DNA of 64,000 nucleotides from an uncultured Ruminococcus sp. (GTDB lineage Bacteria; Bacillota; Clostridia; Lachnospirales; Lachnospiraceae), in NCBI GenBank assembly GCA_900541505.1, contig UQKK01000019.1:3387-67386 (forward strand). The letters are read 5' to 3'. Made by a program: the position numbers and the translations under genes. Every line of letters starts with the position of its first letter. The stretch's first letter is position 1. Below the pieces are notes generated by a model, which saw only the letters and a list, made by a program, of their open reading frames with translations, had not been told where the DNA came from and did not search any database. Shown here piece by piece: positions 50,259 through 59,228 of the stretch.

Positions 50259-51140
50259 TTACTTCTCTGAAAGTCTGCGGAATATCTCACGGTAGCGCTC
50301 CGCGTAGATGCTTCCCCGCCTCCAGATAAACGTAAACTCGTGGGACACCTGGAAATCCTTGAGCACAATCTTGTGCAGCTCGCCATTTTCCAGTTCTTCC
50401 CTGACTGCAACCTCATATAAAAATGTAATACCGCACCCGGATTTTGTCAACTCCTTAATCGTCTGAAGGCTTCCCACTTCCATGGACTGCTTAAAATCAT
50501 CCAGACTATAGTTCTGGGAATTTAAAAATCTCTCCAGTACCTCCCTCGTACCGGACCCCTGCTCCCGCAGCAGCAGCCGCTCACCGAACAGGTCTTCCAC
50601 CCGCTCCGGCTCCTTTGAAAAGCGGTATCCGCCTGCGCATACCAGCACATAGTTCTCCGTTGAAAACGGGAGGTAATCATACTCACTCTTCTTAAAAAAG
50701 CCCTCCACGAGAGCAAAATCTATCTTCCCCTCGTCAAGCCTCTCCAGCAGAGCGCTGGTATTTTCCACTTCCATGTGTATCAACGCATCCGGGTACCGGG
50801 ACAGATAATTCTTCAAAAGCTTCCCCATCAGGGCATCGCCCACTGTCCTCGTGGCTCCGAAGCGTATCTCTTTTAATTCTTCCCCTTCCCGCTGCATCTC
50901 ATTCTGCAGAGACAGCTCGTCATGCTTCATCGTCAGCGAAGCATTGCGCAGCAGCTCACCTGCGCTGGTCAGCCTTAATTTCTTCCCCTCATACCGAAAC
51001 AGCTTAGTCCGGTAATACTTCTCCAGAAAATGGATATGCTGCGAAACCGCAGGCTGCGTGATATGCAGTTCTTCCGATGCTCTGGTAAAATTCATGCACT
51101 GACAGACTGTCAGAAATGTCTCCATACGAAAATCCAGCAT
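50259..51140 (-). CDS. LysR family transcriptional regulator
   Basis: The 293-residue protein has an N-terminal winged helix (ETFLTVCQCMNFTRASEELHI, TQPAVSQHIHFLE) and a periplasmic-binding-like effector domain (DEGKIDFALVEGFF; EQGSGTREVLERFL). It is divergent from the yeiH gene, and such CysB/YeiE-like regulators usually control the divergent transporter. It could also read through into sufC. Confidence 0.92.
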   Translation of the reverse strand: MLDFRMETFLTVCQCMNFTRASEELHITQPAVSQHIHFLEKYYRTKLFRYEGKKLRLTSAGELLRNASLTMKHDELSLQNEMQREGEELKEIRFGATRTVGDALMGKLLKNYLSRYPDALIHMEVENTSALLERLDEGKIDFALVEGFFKKSEYDYLPFSTENYVLVCAGGYRFSKEPERVEDLFGERLLLREQGSGTREVLERFLNSQNYSLDDFKQSMEVGSLQTIKELTKSGCGITFLYEVAVREELENGELHKIVLKDFQVSHEFTFIWRRGSIYAERYREIFRRLSEK

Positions 51141-51252
51141 GATAACCCCTTCTTTATTCTTAAAATGTCCTTATTCGACACGCCAAAGATTCCAGTACCC
51201 CGGCGTACTGCGCTATTATGCCGAAAGTCAATCCTACAGTACACTGGTGAAT

Positions 51253-51289
51253 AAATGCGGGCTTGCACGTTCAGGCAGCCCGCATTTTT
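51253..51289 (+). terminator. Perfect hairpin with T-run in the lysR-yeiH gap
   Basis: AAATGCGGGCT (51253-51263) pairs perfectly with AGCCCGCATTT (51277-51287), followed by TTAC. No rightward gene precedes it, so it may end a short RNA or act as an attenuator for yeiH. The rest of the 51141-51440 gap is AT-rich with likely LysR sites. Confidence 0.6.
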
Positions 51290-51440
51290 ACATAGTGCTG
51301 AAACTTCAGCTTTATATTAACTACTCCCTGCAACCTATCATAACATATATTTATCGTAAAATAAATATATATAATTATATTTTATTAATTTTTTATGTTA
51401 TTATTTTCCAGTCAAGAAAATTGAAACGGAGGAATCTATC

Positions 51441-52448
51441 ATGAATTTTATAAAAACAAATGGCGCCGGATTGCTTCTCTGCCTCGCAATCTCTGTACCT
51501 GCATGGTTTTTCGGACAGGCTGTACCTGTCGTAGGCGGTCCCGTCTTCGCTATCCTGATTGGAATGGTGCTCACCTTGCTTCTGCAAAAGAAAGAGGCTT
51601 TTACAGCGGGAATCACCTTTACTTCCAAAAAAATCCTTCAGGCAGCCGTTGTATTCTTAGGATTTGGCATGAACCTCACGGAAATACTCGCCAAAGGGAA
51701 ACAGTCGCTCCCTATCATTTTGTCCACCATCACGACTTCCCTTGTCATCGCCTTCCTCTTATATAAGGCACTGCGGTTAAAACCCAATAACGCTATCCTC
51801 GTGGGCGTAGGTTCCTCCATCTGCGGAGGCAGCGCCATTGCCGCCACCGCGCCGGTCATCGACGCTTCGGACGAGGAAGTGGCTCAGTCTATCTCTGTCA
51901 TCTTCCTCTTTAACGTCCTGGCCGCTCTGATTTTTCCAACCCTCGGGGGAATCCTGCACTTAAGCAATGAAGGGTTCGGGATGTTCGCCGGAACTGCCAT
52001 CAACGACACCTCCTCGGTGACAGCGGCAGCCACCGCCTGGGATGGTCTCCATGCCAGCCACACCCTGGAATCCGCCGCCATTGTCAAGATGACAAGAACT
52101 CTTGCCATCATCCCCATCACCCTTGTTCTGGCACTCTACCGGGGCAGAAAAGAAAAAAACAGAAAAGAATCTTCCTTCAGTCTGAAGAAATCTTTTCCGT
52201 TCTTTGTACTGTTTTTTATTGCCGCCAGCATCGTCACCACTGTATTTCAGCTCCCCGCCGAAGTCACAGCGCCGCTGAAAGAATTAAGTAAATTTCTCAT
52301 TGTCATGGCGATGGCTGCCATCGGCTTGAACACGAATATTATCAAACTCGTGCGCACCGGAGGGAAACCCATCTTCACCGGATTTTGCTGCTGGGTGGGT
52401 ATCACACTGGTGAGCCTTGGCATGCAGCATGTACTCCATATCTGGTAG
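51441..52448 (+). CDS. YeiH/UPF0324 family putative sulfate exporter
   Basis: The 335-residue membrane protein has about ten helices with the family motifs LGFGMNLTEILAKG, VGSSICGGSAIAATAPVIDA, FAGTAINDTSSVTAAA and LIVMAMAAIGLNTNI. Members are proposed to export sulfate or sulfonates. ATG follows CGGAGG. Its divergent LysR neighbour is the likely regulator. Confidence 0.92.
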   Translation: MNFIKTNGAGLLLCLAISVPAWFFGQAVPVVGGPVFAILIGMVLTLLLQKKEAFTAGITFTSKKILQAAVVFLGFGMNLTEILAKGKQSLPIILSTITTSLVIAFLLYKALRLKPNNAILVGVGSSICGGSAIAATAPVIDASDEEVAQSISVIFLFNVLAALIFPTLGGILHLSNEGFGMFAGTAINDTSSVTAAATAWDGLHASHTLESAAIVKMTRTLAIIPITLVLALYRGRKEKNRKESSFSLKKSFPFFVLFFIAASIVTTVFQLPAEVTAPLKELSKFLIVMAMAAIGLNTNIIKLVRTGGKPIFTGFCCWVGITLVSLGMQHVLHIW

Positions 52449-52573
52449 ACCGAAGCATAAATGACGCGAGCCAAACTGCAGCCTGATTCTTTCAGTAAAC
52501 CTCTTCCATTGTATACACAGCACCTCTCCATGTGCTATAATTAAAAATCATATCATACAAGGAGGTTTTGCTT

Positions 52574-52885
52574 ATGTTAGTAGTTACTACGGAAAAGATT
52601 CCCGGGCAGGATTATCAGGTAATCGGACTTGTCAAGGGAAGTACAATCCAGTGTAAAAATATCGGTCGGGATATCGGCAGCTCTTTTAAGAACCTGGTGG
52701 GCGGTGAGATGAAGTCTTATGTGGAGATGATGAATCAGGCGCGTGATATCGCCTATGACCGGATGGTTGAGGACGCAGTGCGGATTGGCGCTGATGCAAT
52801 CGTAGCGATGCGCTTCGCCACCAGCTCCATCGCACAGGGCGCTGCGGAAGTCATGGCATACGGAACTGCCGTGAAATTCAAATAA
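52574..52885 (+). CDS. YbjQ/UPF0145 family protein
   Basis: The start MLVVTTEKIPGQDYQVIG at 52574 lies 8 bases after AGGAGG. The 103-residue protein contains GLVKGSTIQCKNIGRDIGSSF, NLVGGEMKSYVEMM and GADAIVAMRFATSSIAQGAAEV. These are the conserved UPF0145 features of a pentameric domain of unknown role. Its 3' end seeds a tandem repeat and a terminator follows. Confidence 0.93.
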   Translation: MLVVTTEKIPGQDYQVIGLVKGSTIQCKNIGRDIGSSFKNLVGGEMKSYVEMMNQARDIAYDRMVEDAVRIGADAIVAMRFATSSIAQGAAEVMAYGTAVKFK

Positions 52886-52978
52886 TCAGAGTACTATAAA
52901 ACTCCATTACTGGACTGCTGCAAAATCCAGATAAGCGGGCTGCTGTGAGATTCCAATTACCGGATTACTGCAAATAAG
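52862..52978. repeat. Imperfect ~25-bp tandem repeats continuing from the ybjQ 3' end
   Basis: Units start at 52862, 52888, 52912, 52937 and 52962 (periods 26, 24, 25, 25). The consensus begins GGACTGCTG and ends AATAAGC or AATTACC. Unit 1 is the gene end with its TAA, and units 3 and 5 retain a TAA at the matching place. Confidence 0.75.
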
Positions 52979-52999
52979 CAGGCGCACGTCCAAGCCAAA

Positions 53000-53032
53000 G
53001 GAAGCCCCAGCGTAAGGAGGCTTCCTTTTTTT
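53000..53032 (+). terminator. Terminator after ybjQ
   Basis: GGAAGCC (53000-53006) pairs with GGCTTCC (53019-53025), with eight T after. Confidence 0.85.
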
Positions 53033-53076
53033 GCTGCCCTCCCTGTACAAGAGCACACACGACATTTTCGATTGGC

Positions 53077-55764
53077 TTACCGCTTTTTGTCTGTCAGATT
53101 CACGCTGATTTCATATCCGTCCGGCAGTTCACAGCTCTCCAGTTCATTCTCTACCTGCTCTATCACCTTGCTTTTTGCTCCATCTTTAACATCCGCTGTT
53201 ACCCAAATCATCCTTCTGCCATTTTCCCTGTATATTTCGGAAAATACATACGTTTCTTCTACATCCGCAATCTCCCTCAGCGGGATTTCTGCCGTACTGC
53301 CATCCTGCTGTTTTACCGGCAAATTTATCTCTTCTATGTTTTTTACTTCCCCGCTTTGAAGCTCTGCTTCTTTTATGCAGACCGGATACTCGCCTTCCTT
53401 TAAGGACAGTTTTGTCTGCACTTCGCTGACATCTCCCATCTGCTCTCCCAGGAGCTGGCTTACTTCTTCCACCGTCAATCCATACTGCATTGCCTCCTCT
53501 TTGTTTACGGTTATGGTAGATTGCCGCTCCGCTCCTTTTGGGAAACAGGAAATATTCTCCAGGTTTTCCACCTGTTTTAAGCAGGTTTCCACAGCACTTG
53601 CCGCCATTTTCAGTTCAGCTTCCTCCTCTCCGCTAATACTTACGAAAATGTCCTGTTTATCAAAAGTCCCAGCCTTATAAAAATATCTTTCCGCCAAGTC
53701 CTGTGCTGAAACTGTCGTCTCTTCTCCCTCTTCCTCTTTTATTTTTAAGGTCAAATCAAACGGTGTTCCCTCTTTGATGGCAGAATCGCTTTCCCGCCCC
53801 AGAAACACTGCGCCTTCTGCCAGGAACAGCAGAGCACCTGCCATAAAATACAGCGCCATCTCCCGGCTTTTTCGTTCCCGGAAATTTGTCCGTATCCACG
53901 GTTTTCCAAGGGGACCGCAAATCGTTCGTCTTGCGCGCCCTGAAAAGCCACCTGCCGCTGCTCTGACCATCAGCACTCCCAGTCCTGCCGCTCCCACTCC
54001 CCAAAGGAGGTTCCCCCTGCGTATTACTGCCACACGTTTCATCTCTTCACTGCTGTCAAATAGTGTCACGCACTTCACGCCGGAATGGTCCTTTTCTAGC
54101 TTCTTTAGTTCATCCATCACCTGCGTGGAAACTTTTCCTTCGCCGTACCCGCACTTTTTCGCGACACTCAACAGAACGCAGCTTTTTCCGTTCAAGCTGG
54201 CAATGTTTTCCTCCTTGCGGACTACGCGAATGTCTGCCACATCTGACAGACGAACGGTCCCTGCTTCTTCTGTCACCGCCATAGGCAGCTCTTCCAAGTC
54301 CCGGATGGTCTGAATCTCTCCTCCCACCCAAATTCTTGTATCTTCTGTTTTCTCTCTTTCTTCGCTGTCCGCCTTGGCATCTTTTGTCAGTGTTATCTCG
54401 CCCTCAGTCGCAAAAGTTCTGCTAAAATTCTGTGCTGTGAGAATATCCTCCACTTGCTTTGGTGTCAGCGGAATGGATTCCTCCTCTGTGAAATCCTGGT
54501 CCGGCGTTCCCGCCGCTTCTATAACAGTGCCTGCCGTCTGCTGTATCTCCTCCAGATTAAGGCGTTCTAATTCCTGTGACACCTCATCCTTGTCCTTTGT
54601 CCCTTCCTCCAGTCCGAGACGCATTTCCCCAACCTTTTCCATGGCTTCACTCTGCTTGTATACTGCCGTCTCCAGGCTGTCCTTTTGTGCCTCAATCTGC
54701 AGAAGGGCGCCGCCAATACGTGCCGTCTCCTGCTCGTACTGTTCAATCTTCTGCAGTTTTTCTTCCAACTCCGCTCTCTCATCCTGCCAATTTGCGAGCG
54801 TTGCCGCCTCCGGGCTCTCGGTTTCTTCTATCTGTCTGCACAGGTTTTCATAGGTTTCCTGTAAAGTCTCCTCCTGCGCCTGCAGTGTATCCAGTTCTGC
54901 CTGTTCATCTTCCTTCTCCTGCTGTTTCACATTAAGGGTCATTTCTGCCTGCGACAACTGAATTTCCAAAAGTTTCAGTTCACATTCCCGTACCTGAAGT
55001 TCTGCCAAAACTGCCGCACTGCCGGATTCCGCCTCTCTGTCCGCCCCATCCTCGTTTCCCGAATCTCCTCCTTCTTCCGATTTTTCTATGCCCGCTTTTT
55101 CCGCCTCCTTCAGCGCCTCCTCCAGCTGCTTTTTGGCTTCTTCTTCCTGTGCTTTCAGCTCTCCCTGTATACGGGCATACTCCGCCTCTATCTTTTCCGG
55201 ATGGAGGGTAATCTCTATTGTTTCCTGAGCATATCCGGATAAATGTACATACGCCACCCCTTCGATACGTTTCAGTTTTGGCACCACATCCTCCTTTAGC
55301 ATCTCTGCCGTTTTCGCGGTATCATTCCCCGCTTGAGTCACTGCCAGAATCATCGCCGGGGACTTTTCTGCATCCATATTCAAAACCACCGGTCGGTCTG
55401 CTCCCTCCGGCAGGTTGTCTTCTATCCCCGCCAGACTTTCCCTTATCTCCGGCAGCCTCTCGTCCACATCCGTACCTTCCAAAAATTGCAGCTTGACTGC
55501 AGAAAGCCCCTCCCCGGATACCGACTTTACTTTTTGGATACCGGGAAGAGCTGACACCGCCTCCTCCACAGGTTCGGTCACTTCCCTCTCTATCTCCTGC
55601 GCTGTTTTTTCTTCGCAGACAGTCATCACCACAGCACAGGACAGTTCGTCAGACGAAGACTTCCTCTCTGTAATGCACTGGTAAACACACAGGGCAGCGC
55701 CGCCAAAAAGGATGATTATCCATATACATATAAGCGGATTTTTCTGGCATTTTTTAAATAGCAT
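53077..55764 (-). CDS. RND-family protein retaining the porter halves but lacking most transmembrane helices
   Basis: The 895-residue frame aligns in order with RND exporters: TM1 (about 11-30), first porter half (EREVTEPVEEAVSALPGIQK; LPEGADRPVVLNMDAEKSPA), TM2-like segment (about 585-604), a short basic loop, TM7-like segment (about 637-656), and second porter half ending at YEISVNLTDKKR, where TM8 should begin. TM3-6 and TM8-12 are absent, so the TM4 Asp pair and proton relay are missing. A coiled coil (about 190-410, rich in Glu, Gln, Lys) is inserted in the first half. It is too regular to be random decay. It may be a structural or sensory RND derivative. It stands alone. Confidence 0.85.
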   Translation of the reverse strand: MLFKKCQKNPLICIWIIILFGGAALCVYQCITERKSSSDELSCAVVMTVCEEKTAQEIEREVTEPVEEAVSALPGIQKVKSVSGEGLSAVKLQFLEGTDVDERLPEIRESLAGIEDNLPEGADRPVVLNMDAEKSPAMILAVTQAGNDTAKTAEMLKEDVVPKLKRIEGVAYVHLSGYAQETIEITLHPEKIEAEYARIQGELKAQEEEAKKQLEEALKEAEKAGIEKSEEGGDSGNEDGADREAESGSAAVLAELQVRECELKLLEIQLSQAEMTLNVKQQEKEDEQAELDTLQAQEETLQETYENLCRQIEETESPEAATLANWQDERAELEEKLQKIEQYEQETARIGGALLQIEAQKDSLETAVYKQSEAMEKVGEMRLGLEEGTKDKDEVSQELERLNLEEIQQTAGTVIEAAGTPDQDFTEEESIPLTPKQVEDILTAQNFSRTFATEGEITLTKDAKADSEEREKTEDTRIWVGGEIQTIRDLEELPMAVTEEAGTVRLSDVADIRVVRKEENIASLNGKSCVLLSVAKKCGYGEGKVSTQVMDELKKLEKDHSGVKCVTLFDSSEEMKRVAVIRRGNLLWGVGAAGLGVLMVRAAAGGFSGRARRTICGPLGKPWIRTNFRERKSREMALYFMAGALLFLAEGAVFLGRESDSAIKEGTPFDLTLKIKEEEGEETTVSAQDLAERYFYKAGTFDKQDIFVSISGEEEAELKMAASAVETCLKQVENLENISCFPKGAERQSTITVNKEEAMQYGLTVEEVSQLLGEQMGDVSEVQTKLSLKEGEYPVCIKEAELQSGEVKNIEEINLPVKQQDGSTAEIPLREIADVEETYVFSEIYRENGRRMIWVTADVKDGAKSKVIEQVENELESCELPDGYEISVNLTDKKR

Positions 55765-55898
55765 GCTATATTTATACCTCCAGGAGATTTACGTTTTTTA
55801 TCTGTACGGCAATCTTCTCTTTTTAATATCTCCTGTTTATCTGTAAAATATCCCCTGTACAGCGCCGTTAATAAATCCGATAAACCTGTGAGCGGCAA

Positions 55899-56034
55899 AC
55901 ACAAAAAGGCGGAGCAAATGTCTCCCGGACATTTTGCGCCCCGCACAAAGAGCTTTTCATTTTACAGGAAATTTAGAAGAATTTCCTGTAAAACGAAAAA
56001 TCCACGGTCTCTGCATCACAGAAATCGTGGATTT
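55899..56034 (-). terminator. Cluster of hairpins ending the zinc-ribbon operon
   Basis: Reading leftwards from the WG gene: AAATCCACG/CGTGGATTT (56026-56034 and 55998-56006) followed by TTTTTC. Next a perfect 14-bp palindrome TTTTACAGGAAATT/AATTTCCTGTAAAA (55960-55973 and 55980-55993). Then a stem near 55900-55945 (GACATTTTGC region) followed by TTTTTG. Tandem terminators are likely. 55765-55890 holds only the RND gene leader. Confidence 0.75.
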
Positions 56035-56069
56035 CTTATTTTCGTTTTTCGGATTCCAGTCAAATTTTC

Positions 56070-58217
56070 TTAAAAATTCTGGAGTTGTTCCTCATTGTAT
56101 ACAGACAGGAAAACGGAATACATAGTAGGCACGCTGCCTTCCACCCGGATATCGGTCTTTCCCAGCAAGGTCTGCTTCTGTCCATCATACTGACCGAAAC
56201 TTAAATTCCCCGCCTCCAGGTAGGTAACTCCGCTCGCCTGCAGGTCCGCCGCTATCTGCTCAGAATCCTCGTGGGAATATACAGCATTATTCCATTCCCA
56301 CTCGCCCTCCAGATTCAGGATATCGCCCAGGCTGAACAGCCTTGCGGTAAAGCCCCAGCTTCCTGTGTAGCTCCCCACCGTATTGTTGGAGCAGAAAACC
56401 TGCCATGTACCCGCAGTTTCATTGTAAAACAGATAGGCTGTCACCTGCGAAAAGCAGTCCACATCTGTCAGTTTCATTTCATTTACAAGTTCATAACCGC
56501 CATTTTGATAGCGGTAAAACTGCTGATACATTCCGGAATTGTTAGGATTGATGTAAGTCACCAGCAATTCTTCTGTGCCGTCTCCATCAATATCGACAAG
56601 GCAATGACTGACAAATCCCATTGCGCTTGCCGGAAATTGCGTCATCTCTGTTGCCTGACAGGAAAGGAATTCTTCCCCGGCAGCCTCGCCAAACTGTGCT
56701 TTTACATTCCCGCAAATCTCCTCTGCCGCTTTCTGTGTATCTATGGTGACTTTTTCTTCATCAGCCGCTGTGTCTTTTTCGCTCTGCAAAGTCTCTCCTT
56801 CCAGAGCGATAACGCCCCATTTTCCGTTCTTCTTCACCCAGCATTTCCCATCACAGAGCGGTCGGATTGCCTCGAAAGCTCCCGGATAAATGACCAGATT
56901 GCCTTCGGTATCGCGCATCTCCCACACGCCGTCTTTCACCAGCGGAACACAACCTTCCGAAACCGCGTAGGCAAAGGGTTCCTCCTCCCCGCCATAAGGG
57001 TAATATGCTTCCCAACTGCTGTCATACTCCAAAGGAATCACAGTTTTTCCCTCACTGTTGATATAGCCGATTTTCCCGTCCTGCTTCACTGCCAGCAGTC
57101 CATCTGCCTCTGCCCCGCACAGGTCATAGACAAAGTCCGTGACAAGCTCCTCATTGGCGCAGACAGCGTACTTCCCGTCCAAATCGCTCCACCAGGAAAT
57201 CCGGTCTAAAAACTCATAGGCAGACTGTCGGATATCACATACAGTCTGGGACTCCTGCACCGGAATCACAAGAGATTCTCTGTCTCTCTGGCACCATGTC
57301 ATCGCAGTGTTATCCCATATGCTGTAAAGGGTATCCTGGCTGTAATAGAAGGCATCCGTCTGCGCCCCGCCGCCCACACCAGTAAATGTGGGGACGATTT
57401 CGCCATCCTGCAGAAGATATACCTCACATTCCTCTCCCAGTTTTTCCTCATACACCGGCTCATCCAGCCACAGCTCATACCGACCGCCCACTGAATCAAT
57501 CGCGTCAAACCTCATGTCAGAAAGGATTTCCCCATCCATCCCAATCAGACACAATCCTTCTTCATCCCGGATTACCGCATATTCCGATGTATACTGCCGG
57601 TTCAGTTCATTCAGAGAGCCTTGCGCATAATCATTGTCCTTCACATAATAGATATCCTCCGCCTCAATCTGCGGCTCAACCACCCAGGTATAGGACTGAA
57701 GCTGCTCTATCTCAGTCTCTTTCTCCTCAAATTCCTTCTGCTCTTCTTTCGGGAGCGACTCTTTTGCCTTCGCTATGATTTCTTCTGCCTTTTCCTTCTC
57801 ACCTGTCACAAGATATATGTCTGTCAGTTTTACATACGGCTCCTTTTTCTTCGGCTCAATGGATATCGCTTCCAGATAGGACGCCTCCGCATTTTCGTAA
57901 TCCAGTTCTTCCAGATAGCGGTTTCCCTCCTCCACAGAGGACTGATACTGCTTTTCTTTTACCTGCCTGTAGCCGATAAAGACACCGATTGCCGCACAGA
58001 TAAGCAGCAGAATCACAGCACAGAGAATCCAAATCCATCTTTTACTCTTTTTCTGCTTTTCTCTCGCAGCTTTCCGCGGCACAAAACTGTTCTTGCTTTT
58101 GTCAGCTTCTGCGCCGGATGGTTCCTTATGGATTGCTCCGCTTTCCAGCCTGCTTACACAGCCGCCGCAGAATTTTGCGCCCTCTTCATTTTCCATTCCA
58201 CAATTTTGACACTTCAT
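56070..58217 (-). CDS. Zinc-ribbon, membrane-anchored WG-repeat protein (paralogue A)
   Basis: The 715-residue protein has an N-terminal zinc ribbon (Cys3, Cys6, Cys17, Cys20), a Lys/Arg linker, one membrane helix (about 61-82) and a TPR-like helical segment (GNRYLEELDYENAEASYLEA). WG-type repeats follow (AVKQDGKIGYINSEGKTVIP; CWVKKNGKWGVIALEG), then a C-terminal domain with VDIDGDGTEELLVTY, an FG-GAP/EF-hand-like calcium loop. The zinc ribbon is predicted inside and the rest outside the cell. It shares over-all layout and TPR sequence with the gene at 59229. Function unknown. Confidence 0.85.
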   Translation of the reverse strand: MKCQNCGMENEEGAKFCGGCVSRLESGAIHKEPSGAEADKSKNSFVPRKAAREKQKKSKRWIWILCAVILLLICAAIGVFIGYRQVKEKQYQSSVEEGNRYLEELDYENAEASYLEAISIEPKKKEPYVKLTDIYLVTGEKEKAEEIIAKAKESLPKEEQKEFEEKETEIEQLQSYTWVVEPQIEAEDIYYVKDNDYAQGSLNELNRQYTSEYAVIRDEEGLCLIGMDGEILSDMRFDAIDSVGGRYELWLDEPVYEEKLGEECEVYLLQDGEIVPTFTGVGGGAQTDAFYYSQDTLYSIWDNTAMTWCQRDRESLVIPVQESQTVCDIRQSAYEFLDRISWWSDLDGKYAVCANEELVTDFVYDLCGAEADGLLAVKQDGKIGYINSEGKTVIPLEYDSSWEAYYPYGGEEEPFAYAVSEGCVPLVKDGVWEMRDTEGNLVIYPGAFEAIRPLCDGKCWVKKNGKWGVIALEGETLQSEKDTAADEEKVTIDTQKAAEEICGNVKAQFGEAAGEEFLSCQATEMTQFPASAMGFVSHCLVDIDGDGTEELLVTYINPNNSGMYQQFYRYQNGGYELVNEMKLTDVDCFSQVTAYLFYNETAGTWQVFCSNNTVGSYTGSWGFTARLFSLGDILNLEGEWEWNNAVYSHEDSEQIAADLQASGVTYLEAGNLSFGQYDGQKQTLLGKTDIRVEGSVPTMYSVFLSVYNEEQLQNF

Positions 58218-58230
58218 TCCTTACTTCCCG

Positions 58231-59202
58231 CTATTTGTACAAAAACATCTCCGTAATACAGCAGTCATCGTATTTATTCCCGTCCCGCACTCCGAGGATG
58301 GTTACTTTGCACTCGTCAAGCTTCACTTCCTGTCCAAAGTCGATGTAAACCATCCCGCCCAGCGGGTCTGCCTCATTATAAGAAAGTTCCTGGCTGGAGA
58401 AGGAATACTCTTTGACTTCATCGGCAAACTCGATTCGGATTGTTTCCGGCGCGGCATTTTTATAATACAGGTCACTGCTCACACAGAAGCCCGGCAGGAC
58501 AGCCAGCCCGCTCACAGTCTGTTCCTCACTGCTGGTAAAGAGGAAATTTTCGTTTGTCCCGTCGCCGGAAACACCATCCGCCCAGCAGGTGGAAGCATCC
58601 ACATCCATAAGATTCTTCGCATTATAGTCATAGCCGCTCTCTTTCAAGGTAGAGGAAGCGGACACATTAAAGTCTGCCATATAGATTTCCTCGCCGTCCT
58701 TTACAAGCCCCGTAGCAATCCCCGGCACTTCTGTCTGTTCCGGCAGTTCTTTTTCCTCCTGCACGTCCTTCTCTTCGTCCTCTTCTGCCTGTTCTTCCTC
58801 TTCTTTTTGTGAATCTTTTTCTTTCTCTGTCTCTTTCTCTTCTTCCTTTTCCCTGTCAATTTCCTCCTGCTTCTGTGCTTCCGCCTCCTTGGTATCCTGG
58901 CTCTTTTTGAGCAAAAATATAGTCGCGGCTCCCGATATAACGAGTATAATGACAATCGCCAAAATCACACCGGCAATAAGCCCTGTCTTTTTCTTCTTTC
59001 TGCCGTTACCGCCATTTTGCTCTTCATAGGCAAATGCCTGGTCCTGCATTTCTCCATAGTATGGCTGTTGATTAGGCGCACCTGCCTGCTCTGCCTGCCG
59101 TCCGGTCATATTTCCGGACTCTTCCGCCTCTACTTTTCTTCCACAATTGGGGCAGAACTTTTCGTCCTCTTCCATTTTTGTTCCGCAATGTTCACAAAAC
59201 AT
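58231..59202 (-). CDS. Zinc-ribbon membrane protein with extracellular NADase-type glycan-binding-like domain
   Basis: The 323-residue protein has a zinc ribbon (Cys3, Cys6, Cys17, Cys20), one membrane helix (about 74-97), a very acidic Glu/Lys-rich stalk (about 103-155) and a C-terminal beta domain. That domain has NVSASSTLKESGYDYNAKNL, DVDASTCWADGVSG and ITEMFLY, resembling discoidin-like or 'NADase-type' glycan-binding domains. It is likely to bind a surface or polysaccharide ligand. It lies between the two WG paralogues with 26 and 13 base gaps, hence one operon. Confidence 0.8.
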   Translation of the reverse strand: MFCEHCGTKMEEDEKFCPNCGRKVEAEESGNMTGRQAEQAGAPNQQPYYGEMQDQAFAYEEQNGGNGRKKKKTGLIAGVILAIVIILVISGAATIFLLKKSQDTKEAEAQKQEEIDREKEEEKETEKEKDSQKEEEEQAEEDEEKDVQEEKELPEQTEVPGIATGLVKDGEEIYMADFNVSASSTLKESGYDYNAKNLMDVDASTCWADGVSGDGTNENFLFTSSEEQTVSGLAVLPGFCVSSDLYYKNAAPETIRIEFADEVKEYSFSSQELSYNEADPLGGMVYIDFGQEVKLDECKVTILGVRDGNKYDDCCITEMFLYK

Positions 59203-59228
59203 TTCTTTTTCCTCCTTTATTCTTTCGC

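Noticed and set aside
54374..54853. Long + strand frames opposite the RND-like gene
   Set aside because: They mirror the coiled-coil coding strand (Ser/Cys-rich shadows) and have no ribosome sites.
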